From positions 1,612,001 to 1,676,000 of the forward strand of contig NC_015731.1 in NCBI RefSeq assembly GCF_000219585.1: a stretch of 64,000 nucleotides of DNA. Reading direction: 5' to 3'. The stretch comes from Nitrosomonas sp. Is79A3. Lineage in GTDB: Bacteria > Pseudomonadota > Gammaproteobacteria > Burkholderiales > Nitrosomonadaceae. Of the stretch, positions 9,263 to 17,897 are shown one piece after another. Under the pieces are notes generated by a model, which saw only the letters and a program-made list of their open reading frames with translations, was not told where the DNA came from and searched no databases. The translations under genes were made by a program, and so were the position numbers. The stretch's first letter is position 1, and each line of letters opens with the position of its first letter.

Positions 9263-9298
9263 TTAACATTTGTTAACTCATGAGTTAACAAATGTTAA
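9263..9298. repeat. Perfect 36-bp palindrome
   Basis: Bases 9263-9298 read the same on both strands, with centre at CTCATGAG and arms TTAACATTTGTTAA. It lies about 95 bases upstream of the PilZ gene start and about 150 bases downstream of the response-regulator stop. There is no T-run on the minus strand, so it is not a typical terminator. A dimer-binding operator or a cruciform-forming site is the likeliest reading. Confidence 0.8.
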
Positions 9299-9451
9299 TT
9301 TTCGTGCTGTAAGAGCTGCCACCACGCTATACGACATATTGCTCTATTAGGATTTTGATTTTCTTCAGAAGTACTACAGAAGTAGTGATCGCGAGGCGTC
9401 AAGCAGACTGCTTGAAATGCGAGATAGCCAGGAATTCGTGAAGGATGATTT

Positions 9452-10114
9452 TTAGACGAGTCCTTTTTCTTTGAAAAGGATTGCCAGCTGCAGGCGATTG
9501 GGGACTTGCAGTTTGGTATAGATGCGATTAAGGTAAACACGCGCAGAGCCTTCGGTAATTAGCAGTTGGCGTGCAGCCGATTTGTTGTTGTGACCTGATG
9601 CAATCAAAGTAGCCAAATTCATTTCGCTAGGTGATAGCTGATCCGCGATCGACTGGTGCTCGGATTCACGACGCAGCATCTGTTCAAATGCATGTTTCAT
9701 GGAATTGCGTTCTATCCATTCGCCACCAGACTGTACGCGCCGCAAACATTGCATGATGAGCGATGTAGCCATCTCTTTCAATAGAATACCTTTTACGCCG
9801 GTTCTTATAAGGTCGCAGGTTTCTGCTTGGCTTAACGCAGAAGTCAGAATGACAATTTTTGCGGTGTTCTCTGTTGCGGCGTTTATTTCACGAATCAAAT
9901 TTATCCCATTTGTTTTCGGAAAATGAAGATCCATAAGCACCAAATTGGGCCGTTTCTGTTTCAATATTTCCGTAATGCCATTCGCTGAACTCAATTTACC
10001 GACAACCTCTAAGTCGTTGCTAGCTTCTAGCAAGGTGCTCAATCCCAGTAACGTGATGGGATGCGAATCGATCAACAAGATGCGGGTAGTTTGCTGTGTT
10101 TCTTCGGTAGACAT
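9452..10114 (-). CDS. NarL/FixJ-family response regulator
   Basis: The protein (about 220 residues from the chosen start) has an N-terminal receiver domain with the expected phospho-acceptor D62 in LVLMDLHFP, the acidic start RILLIDSHP, the switch segment VILTSA and the conserved lysine in GILLKE. A LuxR-type helix-turn-helix follows (LSPSEMNLATLIASG to LNRIYTKLQV). It is a DNA-binding transcription factor activated by a histidine kinase; no kinase gene is adjacent. The ATG at 10114 places the receiver domain directly at the N-terminus. A frame extension to 10216 exists but adds a non-conserved 34 residues. Targets are unknown; the neighbouring PilZ and PEP-CTERM genes are candidates. Confidence 0.88.
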   Translation of the reverse strand: MSTEETQQTTRILLIDSHPITLLGLSTLLEASNDLEVVGKLSSANGITEILKQKRPNLVLMDLHFPKTNGINLIREINAATENTAKIVILTSALSQAETCDLIRTGVKGILLKEMATSLIMQCLRRVQSGGEWIERNSMKHAFEQMLRRESEHQSIADQLSPSEMNLATLIASGHNNKSAARQLLITEGSARVYLNRIYTKLQVPNRLQLAILFKEKGLV

Positions 10115-10699
10115 AAAATTATACGAGCTATAGCCTAATGTGGTGTAAAGATAGTCAAGCGGCAGCCTATTCTTGATCGCTTGTTTGTTTAATATCGTTG
10201 AATACCGTCGAGGCATCTACTATCAGTTCATGGTTTTTCTCAATCGGAGTCATTTTTTGTTGTTTCTCTAAGTTTGAACGCCATCGGCAACGTTTTTGAA
10301 CGGCTGCCACAATTCTTGGTTTTGTTTGTTCTCAGCCTGATAGTTGTAAAAATAGATTTACAGTCTTTTCGTTATGAAGGTGCTCAAAAGGCAGATACAG
10401 GAGGCACATGTATTTCGTTTGGTAGTTTATGTTTACGGCTAGGAAATTTGAAAATTGAGGTCCAGCTGTATGACGTCAAATCAACTCGAATAGATGGTTG
10501 GCTGAATTAAGAGATAATATGGAAAACTGAAGGAAATTGTCACTAAAGCCGCGATAATGGCACGATTATGGTTACCAAAATACAAGTCATTGATACAAAT
10601 TTATTATTTATGAATTACCCCCCAGCCTAGAGTGATCCGCGGATTGACAGTCTGGAGCTCAATGCCTGCCGATCCCCCCAGGGATGCCCCATGAGGTAA
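10115..10699. other. Gene-poor stretch with diverged repeat
   Basis: About 585 bases between the response regulator and the transposase remnant. It holds repeat copy B (10527-10655). A 78-codon open frame starting with TTG at 10274 has a hydrophobic segment but no ribosome site or recognisable family, so I do not call it a gene. The divergent promoter of the response regulator should lie near 10120-10250. Confidence 0.5.
10527..10655. repeat. Diverged ~130-bp repeat, copy B
   Basis: This copy aligns with 7397-7525 over its whole length and in the same orientation. Shared blocks are TTGTCACTAAAGCCGCGAT, AATGGCACGATT, TGAATTAC and GAGTGA..GCGGATT. Together the two copies bracket the PEP-CTERM, PilZ and response-regulator genes. 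It lies immediately before the transposase remnant. Confidence 0.6.
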
Positions 10700-11084
10700 G
10701 CCGAGACGAGCAATGAGAGCAAGCAGCCGGCGCTACACTTCATTGACCATCCAGGCAAGATTAAGCTCTGGGAATACGCCATTTTGGTGATCAATATAGA
10801 CTGCTCCCCCGACGCCATTGGCCAGTTATGCCGGGATCGGGCCGGCTGCGAGAATGGCTTCGATGAGCTGAAAAACCAATGGGGCTGGGGTGGCTATACC
10901 ACGCCTGACCCAGTACGCCGGTCAATCCCGAATGCTGCTCACTCTGACTCACGCAGCCGGAGATCATATCAAGTCGATGATCTCCAATATACGAAAAGGT
11001 CTTGATCATGTTCTGGCAAATGCGCCTCAGTTGACCAAAGTTTGCTATGAGTTGGGAGAGAACAAATTTGTCATGGGTAAATAA
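10700..11084 (+). pseudogene. Remnant of an IS4/IS1380-like DDE transposase
   Basis: The frame from 10700 reads as the C-terminal half of a DDE transposase. It has a CRDRAGCENGFDELK stretch that fits the Y/C-2-R-3-E-6-K signature of the IS4/IS1380 group, then NQWGWGGYTT. From about 10853 to 11037 it matches the reverse complement of the transposase at the window end almost base for base, except for a 143-bp deletion after GGYTT. The deletion shifts the frame, after which RLTQYAGQSRMLLTLTHAAG resumes. Both ends of the element are missing. It is a dead fragment that shows the same IS family once inserted here. Confidence 0.85.
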
Positions 11085-11125
11085 AAAGCCAATCATTATC
11101 TGGTCCGCGATATAGCGGTAAATAG

Positions 11126-12205
11126 TCACTTCTGATGCAAGAATTGTTGATTTTTTGATAACAATGCATAGATGGCAAGGAAAACTAACATGAGTAGGTC
11201 CAACCACCAAACCCCCGGTACGCTGCCGACAACGCCTTGTTCAACCAATGTTTTAGCCAATCCGCTTAAATTATAATAGGTGGCAAAAACTACAGCGGCG
11301 AGGATATAGGATAGATCCGTCTTATCCTGGTGCGGTGAGATGCGTATAAATGTTACAGCGATTAAAGCCATCAATATCGTAGCAAGCGGACGGGACATGC
11401 GCCATTGTAGTTCGGCAATGTCATGCGGTTCATCAGATTCCCACAGGGTTCTGGTGGCAGCTGCCTTACGCCGATAATCCAGGACAAAGTCATTAACATT
11501 AAAATAAATCAGGCTCTCGAAATGGATGACATCATCGATGCTCGCTGTATTGCTGAGTTGATAAACTACACCATCGGTCAGTAAGATATACGGTTTTTGT
11601 TCATTAGTTGTTGGTTGAATCTGACGGGCATGTTTGGCAATAACAATTTCACTACTATCCGACTTCTTTATATAGTGAAAAATACTTTGCATTTCCTTAT
11701 CGGCGTCATTTTTGCTGCCCACATAAACGATCCTGCCGGTTTTCTCGCTGCCATAAAATCGACCAGCCTGAAACCGATTGGTATTGAGATCCGCCTCTGC
11801 TTGCGCGTTGAAAATATAACTCTCTGCATAGGCCCAAGGACGGACATAGACTGACAACAGACCGCTGAGGATACCAATCGGTATCGCTAGAGTCAGTATG
11901 ATAAGCACAATGCGTGTCCCACTGATACCCATCAAAAGGATAACATTCAATTCCCGGTCTCTATTGAGTCTGTCGAGGCCCATGATGACTGAAATATAAA
12001 GTGCGATGGGGACTAATACTTCCAGTGCAATCAGCGTTTTTAAGAATAACAGCTTGAGCAGAGCGGCGACCCCTAGTGTCTCTGTCACGGCATCCGCCAA
12101 AAGCCGAGCGCTACTAAAACTGGCGAATAAACCGACCAAAATAAGGATAACTACCGTGAAGGGTAGCGATATCTCGCGTGCAATATACCGTTCAATTAAT
12201 TTCAT
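11126..12205 (-). CDS. lptF: LptF/LptG-family permease (YjgP/YjgQ)
   Basis: The 359-residue protein has the LptF/LptG plan: an N-terminal pair of membrane helices (about 10-30 and 55-80), a third helix near 100-120, a periplasmic beta-jellyroll (about 130-260) and three C-terminal helices (about 275-350). MKLIERYIAREISLPF is the typical start. In the Lpt machine it would join LptB2 and LptC to extract lipopolysaccharide from the inner membrane. It most resembles LptF. Usually lptF and lptG lie side by side; here there is one gene alone, 68 bases downstream of a nucleotidyltransferase gene. It may be the main LptF or an extra copy. Confidence 0.85.
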   Translation of the reverse strand: MKLIERYIAREISLPFTVVILILVGLFASFSSARLLADAVTETLGVAALLKLLFLKTLIALEVLVPIALYISVIMGLDRLNRDRELNVILLMGISGTRIVLIILTLAIPIGILSGLLSVYVRPWAYAESYIFNAQAEADLNTNRFQAGRFYGSEKTGRIVYVGSKNDADKEMQSIFHYIKKSDSSEIVIAKHARQIQPTTNEQKPYILLTDGVVYQLSNTASIDDVIHFESLIYFNVNDFVLDYRRKAAATRTLWESDEPHDIAELQWRMSRPLATILMALIAVTFIRISPHQDKTDLSYILAAVVFATYYNLSGLAKTLVEQGVVGSVPGVWWLDLLMLVFLAIYALLSKNQQFLHQK

Positions 12206-12273
12206 AGATCTGTTTGATCAGCATTTCACTGATGACAGTGTGAATATCAATGACAAGAACAGGTAGAAATTAC

Positions 12274-13113
12274 TCAGGATGAATTAACATGTTCATCAGC
12301 GATTGACTGTGGGTTGAGTATGGATTCAGCAAGCAATAAGTCTGCAACTTTATCAACATCTATGCCAGCTCGCGGATCATCAAGCATAATCACCTGTATT
12401 TTTACTCCTGATTTTTCCGACACAGCTTTCAAAGCTTGCTGCAGTGTTAGGAAACCGAAAACATAAAAAAGTACTGCCTTGAATCCGAGTACTCGCGCGA
12501 TTAATCGCCACGGCTGTTTACGTAAATCTTCAGCTTGCCGCCAGAATCTCACCAATGCGCGTCCTTGCGGAAAAAAAGCATACAGATTACAACCTCGAAA
12601 TCCGCCATCACGCAAACGAATGATGGTTCGCTTGGAGCCGGGAAAAGTGGCAGCAATCGCTTGTTCTGTGACGGCGCCAACAGTGGCATCACTTTGCGAT
12701 GTAACAGATTGCTGCAAGAAGTTTTGCACGATACCGGGGGTGAGCAATGCATGATCAGCGGTAGTTAATAATACTGGCGTATCGTTTGGTACGTGGTTGA
12801 GACCGCTTTCAGCGCTACGACTGGGAGAATTTAGATTCGGCAACCAGATTACCTGCCTCAGAGCAATGCGCCGTTTTAATTCCGGGCAATGCGTGTGAAG
12901 GGACTCAGGAGGGCCACAAAGGATGATTGTGCCGATTAGATCGCAAGCCGCCAAGGTATCCAGCACACGGATAATCATTGGAACCTCCCCAACGGGCGCA
13001 AAAGCTTTACAGGCCGCACCGGTATGCCGAGTGATAGGGTCATTGTTTGTACGGTCAGCAGCGAGAACCACTGCGGCGAATTTCTTTACTATGGGATCGG
13101 ATTTTTCGTTCAC
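12274..13113 (-). CDS. MobA-like NTP transferase domain protein
   Basis: The 279-residue protein has the GT-A nucleotidyltransferase fold of the MobA-like group. It opens with KKFAAVVLAADRTNNDPITR, where a glycine-rich LAGG loop is normally found, then CKAFAPVGEVPMI. The metal-binding part is in TPVLLTTADHALL. The C-terminal segment DDPRAGIDVDKVADLLL is typical of this subgroup, often annotated only as nucleotidyltransferase. It would transfer a nucleotide to a sugar phosphate, a cofactor or a protein; the substrate is unknown. The loop differs from classic MobA. It is followed on the same strand by the lptF-like gene and may be co-transcribed, suggesting an envelope role. Confidence 0.75.
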   Translation of the reverse strand: MNEKSDPIVKKFAAVVLAADRTNNDPITRHTGAACKAFAPVGEVPMIIRVLDTLAACDLIGTIILCGPPESLHTHCPELKRRIALRQVIWLPNLNSPSRSAESGLNHVPNDTPVLLTTADHALLTPGIVQNFLQQSVTSQSDATVGAVTEQAIAATFPGSKRTIIRLRDGGFRGCNLYAFFPQGRALVRFWRQAEDLRKQPWRLIARVLGFKAVLFYVFGFLTLQQALKAVSEKSGVKIQVIMLDDPRAGIDVDKVADLLLAESILNPQSIADEHVNSS

Positions 13114-13448
13114 AATGTTTCTCCATCAATGCCATAGCAGTTTATGAATATAGTGACCTCGGTTGATAACATACGCAATATCCTTTCAATATCAACAATA
13201 ATTACAGTGTCATACTCGTATTCGCCATCATAACCTCTGCGTTTCGATCTTACGAGCCTATTTTTCTATACTTCCAATGGGAGAGATTAAAAATTTAGCT
13301 TGAGATTCGGATTGCATTTATTTCTTTGATTTTTCGTGTTAACTCAGATGGAATAGCTTCGATAAGCGCATACTATGTTGGGCAGTCGATCAGATTTTCT
13401 GGACAGGCAATGGTTATTTTTCCCGAGAAAGGATGCGAGATAGTGGGC
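13114..13448. other. Divergent intergenic region
   Basis: This 335-bp AT-rich gap separates the minus-strand nucleotidyltransferase from the plus-strand glycosyltransferase. It should contain both promoters. An in-frame extension of the glycosyltransferase to 13326 exists but does not resemble the paralogues. I see no repeat or RNA structure. Confidence 0.5.
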
Positions 13449-14615
13449 ATGGAAAAACCTTTACGTGTTGGGGTATTTTTTTCCGGATTGTCTGGTGGCG
13501 GCGCTCAACGGCGTAGCCTAATGCTTGTGCGCGGGTTTGTGGAGCACAGTTGCGCGGTTGATGTCGTCGTCGTGCGTGATGAAGGTCCATTTCGCGCCGC
13601 AGTTACGCCCAGTGCAAAGTTATTCGCGCTCGAACCTCGCATGGCTTATCTGCCGATAATCCGAAACATCAAGGGACTCTGGGTGTTGAGTAGCCTGTTT
13701 GCTTTGGCTCGCTATTTTGTAACGGTACATCCTGACGTTCTGCTTTCCACGTCGACACCTGCCAATCTAGCAGCACTATGGGGCCGAATGTTATCGCGCA
13801 CCCGCATACCTGTGGTAATCACCGTTAATTTAAATCTCACTGCATCGACGGCGAAGTGGGGGGCATTGGTGGCGAAGTTGTTGCGCTGGCTAATTTCGCG
13901 TACCTATCGCAACGCGCAAGCAGTGATTGCAATTTCACGTGGAGTGGCTGAAGATCTTGTGACTGTAACCGGAATTCCCAAAGAACGAATATTTCAAATC
14001 TATAATCCGCTTGATTTCGAATTCGTATCCCGCCAGTCACGAGAGACCATCGATCATCCATGGTTGTGTATTGGCGCACCTCCGGTTGTGCTTGCGGTCG
14101 GGAAGCTTAAACGGCAGAAAGATTATCCTACGCTTGTTAGGGCTTTTGCTCGTGTGCGTGCGTATCACAAGGCCCGCTTGGTAATTTTAGGGGAAGGCGA
14201 GGAACGCGATCAAATCGAACAACTTGTCAGAGATCTCGGTATTCAAGCCGATGTCTACATGCCTGGTTTTGTCGAAAACCCTTTTGCGTGGATGTCCCGT
14301 GCATCGGTTTTCGTGCTCTCGTCGGCCTGGGAGGGTTTCAGCAACGTATTACTCGAAGGGCTTGCCTGCGGTTGCACGGTCGTAAGCACGGACTGCCCGA
14401 GCGGTCCGCGAGAAATTCTTGCTGATGGAGAGTTCGGGCATCTTGTTCCGGTCGGAGACGATAAAAATTTGGCCAGTGCGATAGAAACTGCATTGTCAGC
14501 GCCGCCGCAACGTGAGAGATCGGTCGCGCGAGCGGCGGAATTCGGTTTTGATGATTCGGTGGAACATTACTTAACAATTCTTCATCATGTCTGTGAAGTC
14601 CGGCAAGGAGACTGA
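13449..14615 (+). CDS. GT4-family glycosyltransferase
   Basis: The 388-residue protein (from the ATG at 13449) is a GT-B, GT4-type transferase and a paralogue of the genes at 6140 and 14617. The N-terminal loop FFSGLSGGGAQRRSLML contacts the acceptor or phosphate. The donor domain has VLAVGKLKRQKDYPTLVRAF, MPGFVENPFAWMSRASVFVL and EX7E in SAWEGFSNVLLEGLACG. The start was chosen by alignment with the paralogues, because the upstream extension (42 residues) is unlike them; the ribosome site is weak. The stop overlaps the ribosome site of the next glycosyltransferase, so the two are one operon. It should build a surface polysaccharide repeat on the cytoplasmic face. Confidence 0.88.
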   Translation: MEKPLRVGVFFSGLSGGGAQRRSLMLVRGFVEHSCAVDVVVVRDEGPFRAAVTPSAKLFALEPRMAYLPIIRNIKGLWVLSSLFALARYFVTVHPDVLLSTSTPANLAALWGRMLSRTRIPVVITVNLNLTASTAKWGALVAKLLRWLISRTYRNAQAVIAISRGVAEDLVTVTGIPKERIFQIYNPLDFEFVSRQSRETIDHPWLCIGAPPVVLAVGKLKRQKDYPTLVRAFARVRAYHKARLVILGEGEERDQIEQLVRDLGIQADVYMPGFVENPFAWMSRASVFVLSSAWEGFSNVLLEGLACGCTVVSTDCPSGPREILADGEFGHLVPVGDDKNLASAIETALSAPPQRERSVARAAEFGFDDSVEHYLTILHHVCEVRQGD

Positions 14616-14616
14616 G

Positions 14617-15813
14617 ATGCGGATCGCCATATTCATCTATTGCCTTCGCGGTGGCGGTGCACAGCATCGCGTTCTTACCCTCGCCAACGGATTTGCAGAA
14701 AGAGGGCATGCGGTCGATCTCGTGGTTGTCTCCGCCAGTGAAAGTACTGGCGTTGCTCTGCATTCTGGTGTGCGGGTGGTTTCGCTCGAACAAAACTGGC
14801 ACCACGCATTCGAAAAGCTCAATCATCGCATCAACATACGCGGATTGTTCACTGCCAGTGCGATACCGATGCTGGCGCGCTATCTCCGCGAAGAACGGCC
14901 AGATGTACTGCTTTCCGGAGCTAGTCATGTCAATCTGGTCGCCATATTTGCGCGCCGTTTCTCCAAGACAAATGTGCCTCTCGTTCTTCGTGCGAGTAAT
15001 TTTCCGTCTGGAAATATCCGCTGGTGGCCCCCGTTAAAACAATTGATTCGCCGCATACTCCGGTACACGCTTGGCATCGTTTATCCATGGGCGGATCACA
15101 TCATCGCAGTGTCCAGAGGTGTAGCGTGCGATGTTCAACGCCTTACCGGTTTGTCTAGTGAACGCGTGACGATAATTTACAATCCTGTGGTCGGGCCTTA
15201 TATCGCGCATCGTGCCGCGGAGCCTGTCGATCACGCGTGGGCAACTGATGTTAACGTGCCGCTCATCCTTGCTGTAGGCCGTTTGACGATACAGAAAGAT
15301 TACCCGACGCTGATTCGTGCCTTTGCGAAAATCCGTGCAGAGCGAACGGCGCATCTGGTGATCCTGGGAGAAGGACGTCAACGCGATAAGTTAGAGAAAC
15401 TCGTGCATAAACTCGGCCTTGATGCCGATGTTGCTCTCCCAGGGCATGTTGATAATCCGTTTGCTTGGATGTCGAAGGCGGCAGTACTCGTTTTGTCTTC
15501 CGCATGGGAGGGGTTGCCCGGTGTGTTGATCGAAGCGATTGCGTGCGGTTGCCCGGTAGTGTCGACGGACTGTCCAAGCGGACCGCGTGAGATTCTTGAA
15601 GATGGTGCAATCGGCCCATTGGTACCGGTTCACGACGATTCCGCGCTGGCCTCAGCAATTCTTAGGGTGCTTGCGGTTTCGCCAGACCGTACAAAGCTTT
15701 TGAATCGATCCCAGTGCTTTCGCATTGAGGATGGCGTTGATGCTTACCTGCGTGTGCTAGCAGCTCAGGTAGCGGCGCGTAAGGCTTCTTCTGGGCAAAG
15801 CGCCGTGGCATGA
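14617..15813 (+). CDS. GT4-family glycosyltransferase
   Basis: The 398-residue protein is the third GT4 paralogue. Its start MRIAIFIYCLRGGGAQHRVL is fixed by an AGGAGA site eight bases upstream that lies inside the end of the previous gene; the genes are one base apart. The donor domain shows ILAVGRLTIQKDYPTLIRAF, PGHVDNPFAWMSKAAVLVLS and the EX7E motif in SAWEGLPGVLIEAIACG. It would extend a lipid-linked glycan using an unknown nucleotide sugar. Its last 49 bases overlap the 3' end of the convergent ABC exporter gene, so the two transcripts are antisense to each other at their ends. Confidence 0.88.
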   Translation: MRIAIFIYCLRGGGAQHRVLTLANGFAERGHAVDLVVVSASESTGVALHSGVRVVSLEQNWHHAFEKLNHRINIRGLFTASAIPMLARYLREERPDVLLSGASHVNLVAIFARRFSKTNVPLVLRASNFPSGNIRWWPPLKQLIRRILRYTLGIVYPWADHIIAVSRGVACDVQRLTGLSSERVTIIYNPVVGPYIAHRAAEPVDHAWATDVNVPLILAVGRLTIQKDYPTLIRAFAKIRAERTAHLVILGEGRQRDKLEKLVHKLGLDADVALPGHVDNPFAWMSKAAVLVLSSAWEGLPGVLIEAIACGCPVVSTDCPSGPREILEDGAIGPLVPVHDDSALASAILRVLAVSPDRTKLLNRSQCFRIEDGVDAYLRVLAAQVAARKASSGQSAVA

Positions 15814-17480
15814 CCGTGCTCGAGACGATACGTGCGATCAGCCATTGCAAGTGGCGTGATCTGGTGTGACACAGCAAAAATAGTCATCGTCCCGCGCAGC
15901 TTTGCCACCATTTGCCACATTGCCTGCTCACTGGCGGCATCCAACATTGATGTGGGTTCGTCCAGAATCAGCAGTTGCGGATGACGCACAAGCGCGCGCG
16001 CGATTGCGATACGCTGACGTTCGCCGCCAGAGAGTTTGGCGCCGAGTTCTCCGACGCTGCTCTCGATGCCTTCCGGCAAGTGCTCGATAAATCGCCACGC
16101 ATCGCAGCGCCGCAATGCATCTTCGATGTCAGCGCGCTGGATCTCCGGGTCACCAAGCGATACGTTCAACGCGATACTTTCATTGAACAATACAGCCTCC
16201 TGCGGGACATAACCGATCATGTGCCGCCATGTGGCTGCATCTAAATCGCCAAGTGCTATATCATCAACATGAATCTTGCCAGATTGCGGGCTGATCAGAC
16301 GTGCAAGCAGATCGATGACGGTTGTCTTGCCGGAACCGGACGGCCCGGTGAGTACGGTCAGCTCGCCGGCTGGAATATCCATAGATATTGCGTCGAGCAC
16401 CTTGTGCGTATCGTGAGCAAAAACCACATTGCGTAACGTTATGCCGCGCGTAAGGTAAGGCTTCTTGTCGCCGGTAATTGTTTCGCGCTCTGCCTCGGCC
16501 GCCTTGATGGTCGATAGCAGCGACCAATATGCGCTCTCGTTCTCGGCCATTTCTTGGTATTGTCGCTGCGCTTTATTGAGGCTTGTCAGTATGCGGATGA
16601 AAACGAGTGCCAACATAAATACCAGAGAAATATCGAGACCAAGCTCTACAATGCACAAATATACGCCGGCAACAACATAGATCATCAATGCCAGATCCTG
16701 GAGTGCTGCAACAACTTCTTTGGTGATTACCTGACGGCGGAGCGCAACATTCAACTGTTCGGTTTCGCTCACAAGCATCGGCGCGACGATCGGCTCGCGC
16801 CCCATAACCTTGACCAGTTTGACACCATGAAAAACATCGGTGAGGCGAGTAATGACTTCCTTTAGCAAAGTTGTTTGCCGTGCGCCTGCTGCTCGTGTCA
16901 TACGGACAAGGTGGCCGAGAAGCAAAACGGTAATGATGCCCAGCAAAATAGCCACTATAGTCACATGCAAGGATGTCATTCCGGCAACAATCACATAAGC
17001 AATCACGATGATCAGCTGCGATACCATTGTGATACCTGCCAAATATGCCTGCGACGCGCGAGCAGCCTCCGCCGCGAATGCATTAGCGAGTGCTCCAATG
17101 GGCTGGTTCGTAAAATACGCCCAGCGAGTGCAAAGTAGAGAATGCAGTAAGCGCAAGCGTAGATCAGTGGCAACTTGTGCGACGGTATAGCCGACCTGGC
17201 GTTTTGCTAGCAACAACAGTGCTGATTTGATTATCAGCGCCGCGAAGATCACTAATAACAGGACAGACGTGGACGGATGAAATCCAGCGTACAGCAACAA
17301 AGGCTCCATGATGTTTCCGAGTGCTGAATGCTCGCCGATTGACTGGTTGCTGGCTAAGCTCAGCAGCGGAAGTAATGTGGATAATCCGAACCCCTCTGCT
17401 GCAGCGGCCAGAATCAGTGATACGAGCACTAGCGCGCTACGCCACGGATCGCTACGAGAAAAGATGTATAACAATTTCAT
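15765..17480 (-). CDS. MsbA/type-I ABC exporter (fused permease and ATPase)
   Basis: The 571-residue protein has an N-terminal six-helix exporter domain (about 1-310) and a C-terminal ATPase. Visible ATPase motifs are Walker A GPSGSGKTT, the Q-loop GYVPQEAVLF, the signature LSGGERQRIAIARAL, Walker B LLILDEPTS and the switch histidine in AVSHQ. It should work as a homodimer in the inner membrane and flip a lipid-linked glycan or other lipid. The neighbouring glycosyltransferases suggest a polysaccharide or glycolipid substrate (inference). The 3' end overlaps the convergent glycosyltransferase by 49 bases. Confidence 0.9.
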   Translation of the reverse strand: MKLLYIFSRSDPWRSALVLVSLILAAAAEGFGLSTLLPLLSLASNQSIGEHSALGNIMEPLLLYAGFHPSTSVLLLVIFAALIIKSALLLLAKRQVGYTVAQVATDLRLRLLHSLLCTRWAYFTNQPIGALANAFAAEAARASQAYLAGITMVSQLIIVIAYVIVAGMTSLHVTIVAILLGIITVLLLGHLVRMTRAAGARQTTLLKEVITRLTDVFHGVKLVKVMGREPIVAPMLVSETEQLNVALRRQVITKEVVAALQDLALMIYVVAGVYLCIVELGLDISLVFMLALVFIRILTSLNKAQRQYQEMAENESAYWSLLSTIKAAEAERETITGDKKPYLTRGITLRNVVFAHDTHKVLDAISMDIPAGELTVLTGPSGSGKTTVIDLLARLISPQSGKIHVDDIALGDLDAATWRHMIGYVPQEAVLFNESIALNVSLGDPEIQRADIEDALRRCDAWRFIEHLPEGIESSVGELGAKLSGGERQRIAIARALVRHPQLLILDEPTSMLDAASEQAMWQMVAKLRGTMTIFAVSHQITPLAMADRTYRLEHGHATALCPEEALRAAT

Positions 17481-17897
17481 ATAATTAGGCGCAGATTCTT
17501 CATTCTCAAATCATAAAGCCTCTTAGAATATTGAAAGTTTACTCTATCGTACCTTTGGCATAATTAATTATTTTTGTCCTATCAATATCATAGTGCATAC
17601 GACTTTTAAATCGCGTTACAAGTACAAAAGATACCTGAAATATTGAACTTGCCGGAATCCGTCATCAGATAACAAATGATTCACCAGGCTGTCCGGGCTA
17701 AATTCCACGCTCGGGCTTTACAGTTCAGAGGTGTAACCTGAATCAGGTATGCGCTACTGAAAGGCGCCTGATCATATTCTTCACAAGATTTTGTTCCAAT
17801 TGATGTTATTGTGTGCGTTTTGGATTAATTTTTGCTGATTGATGATTCACAGAATCTTTTTTCCATTTGCAAGCTTTGATAGCTGTATCAACAGACT
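17481..17897. other. Divergent intergenic region
   Basis: This 417-bp AT-rich region lies between the start of the ABC exporter (minus) and the start of the epimerase (plus) and should contain both promoters. I find only a small weak stem (CCTGA-A-TCAGG near 17736) and no gene or repeat. Confidence 0.5.

Noticed and set aside
10274-10510. 78-codon open frame with a hydrophobic segment
   Set aside because: It starts with TTG, has no ribosome site and no recognisable family, and runs up to the edge of a diverged repeat.
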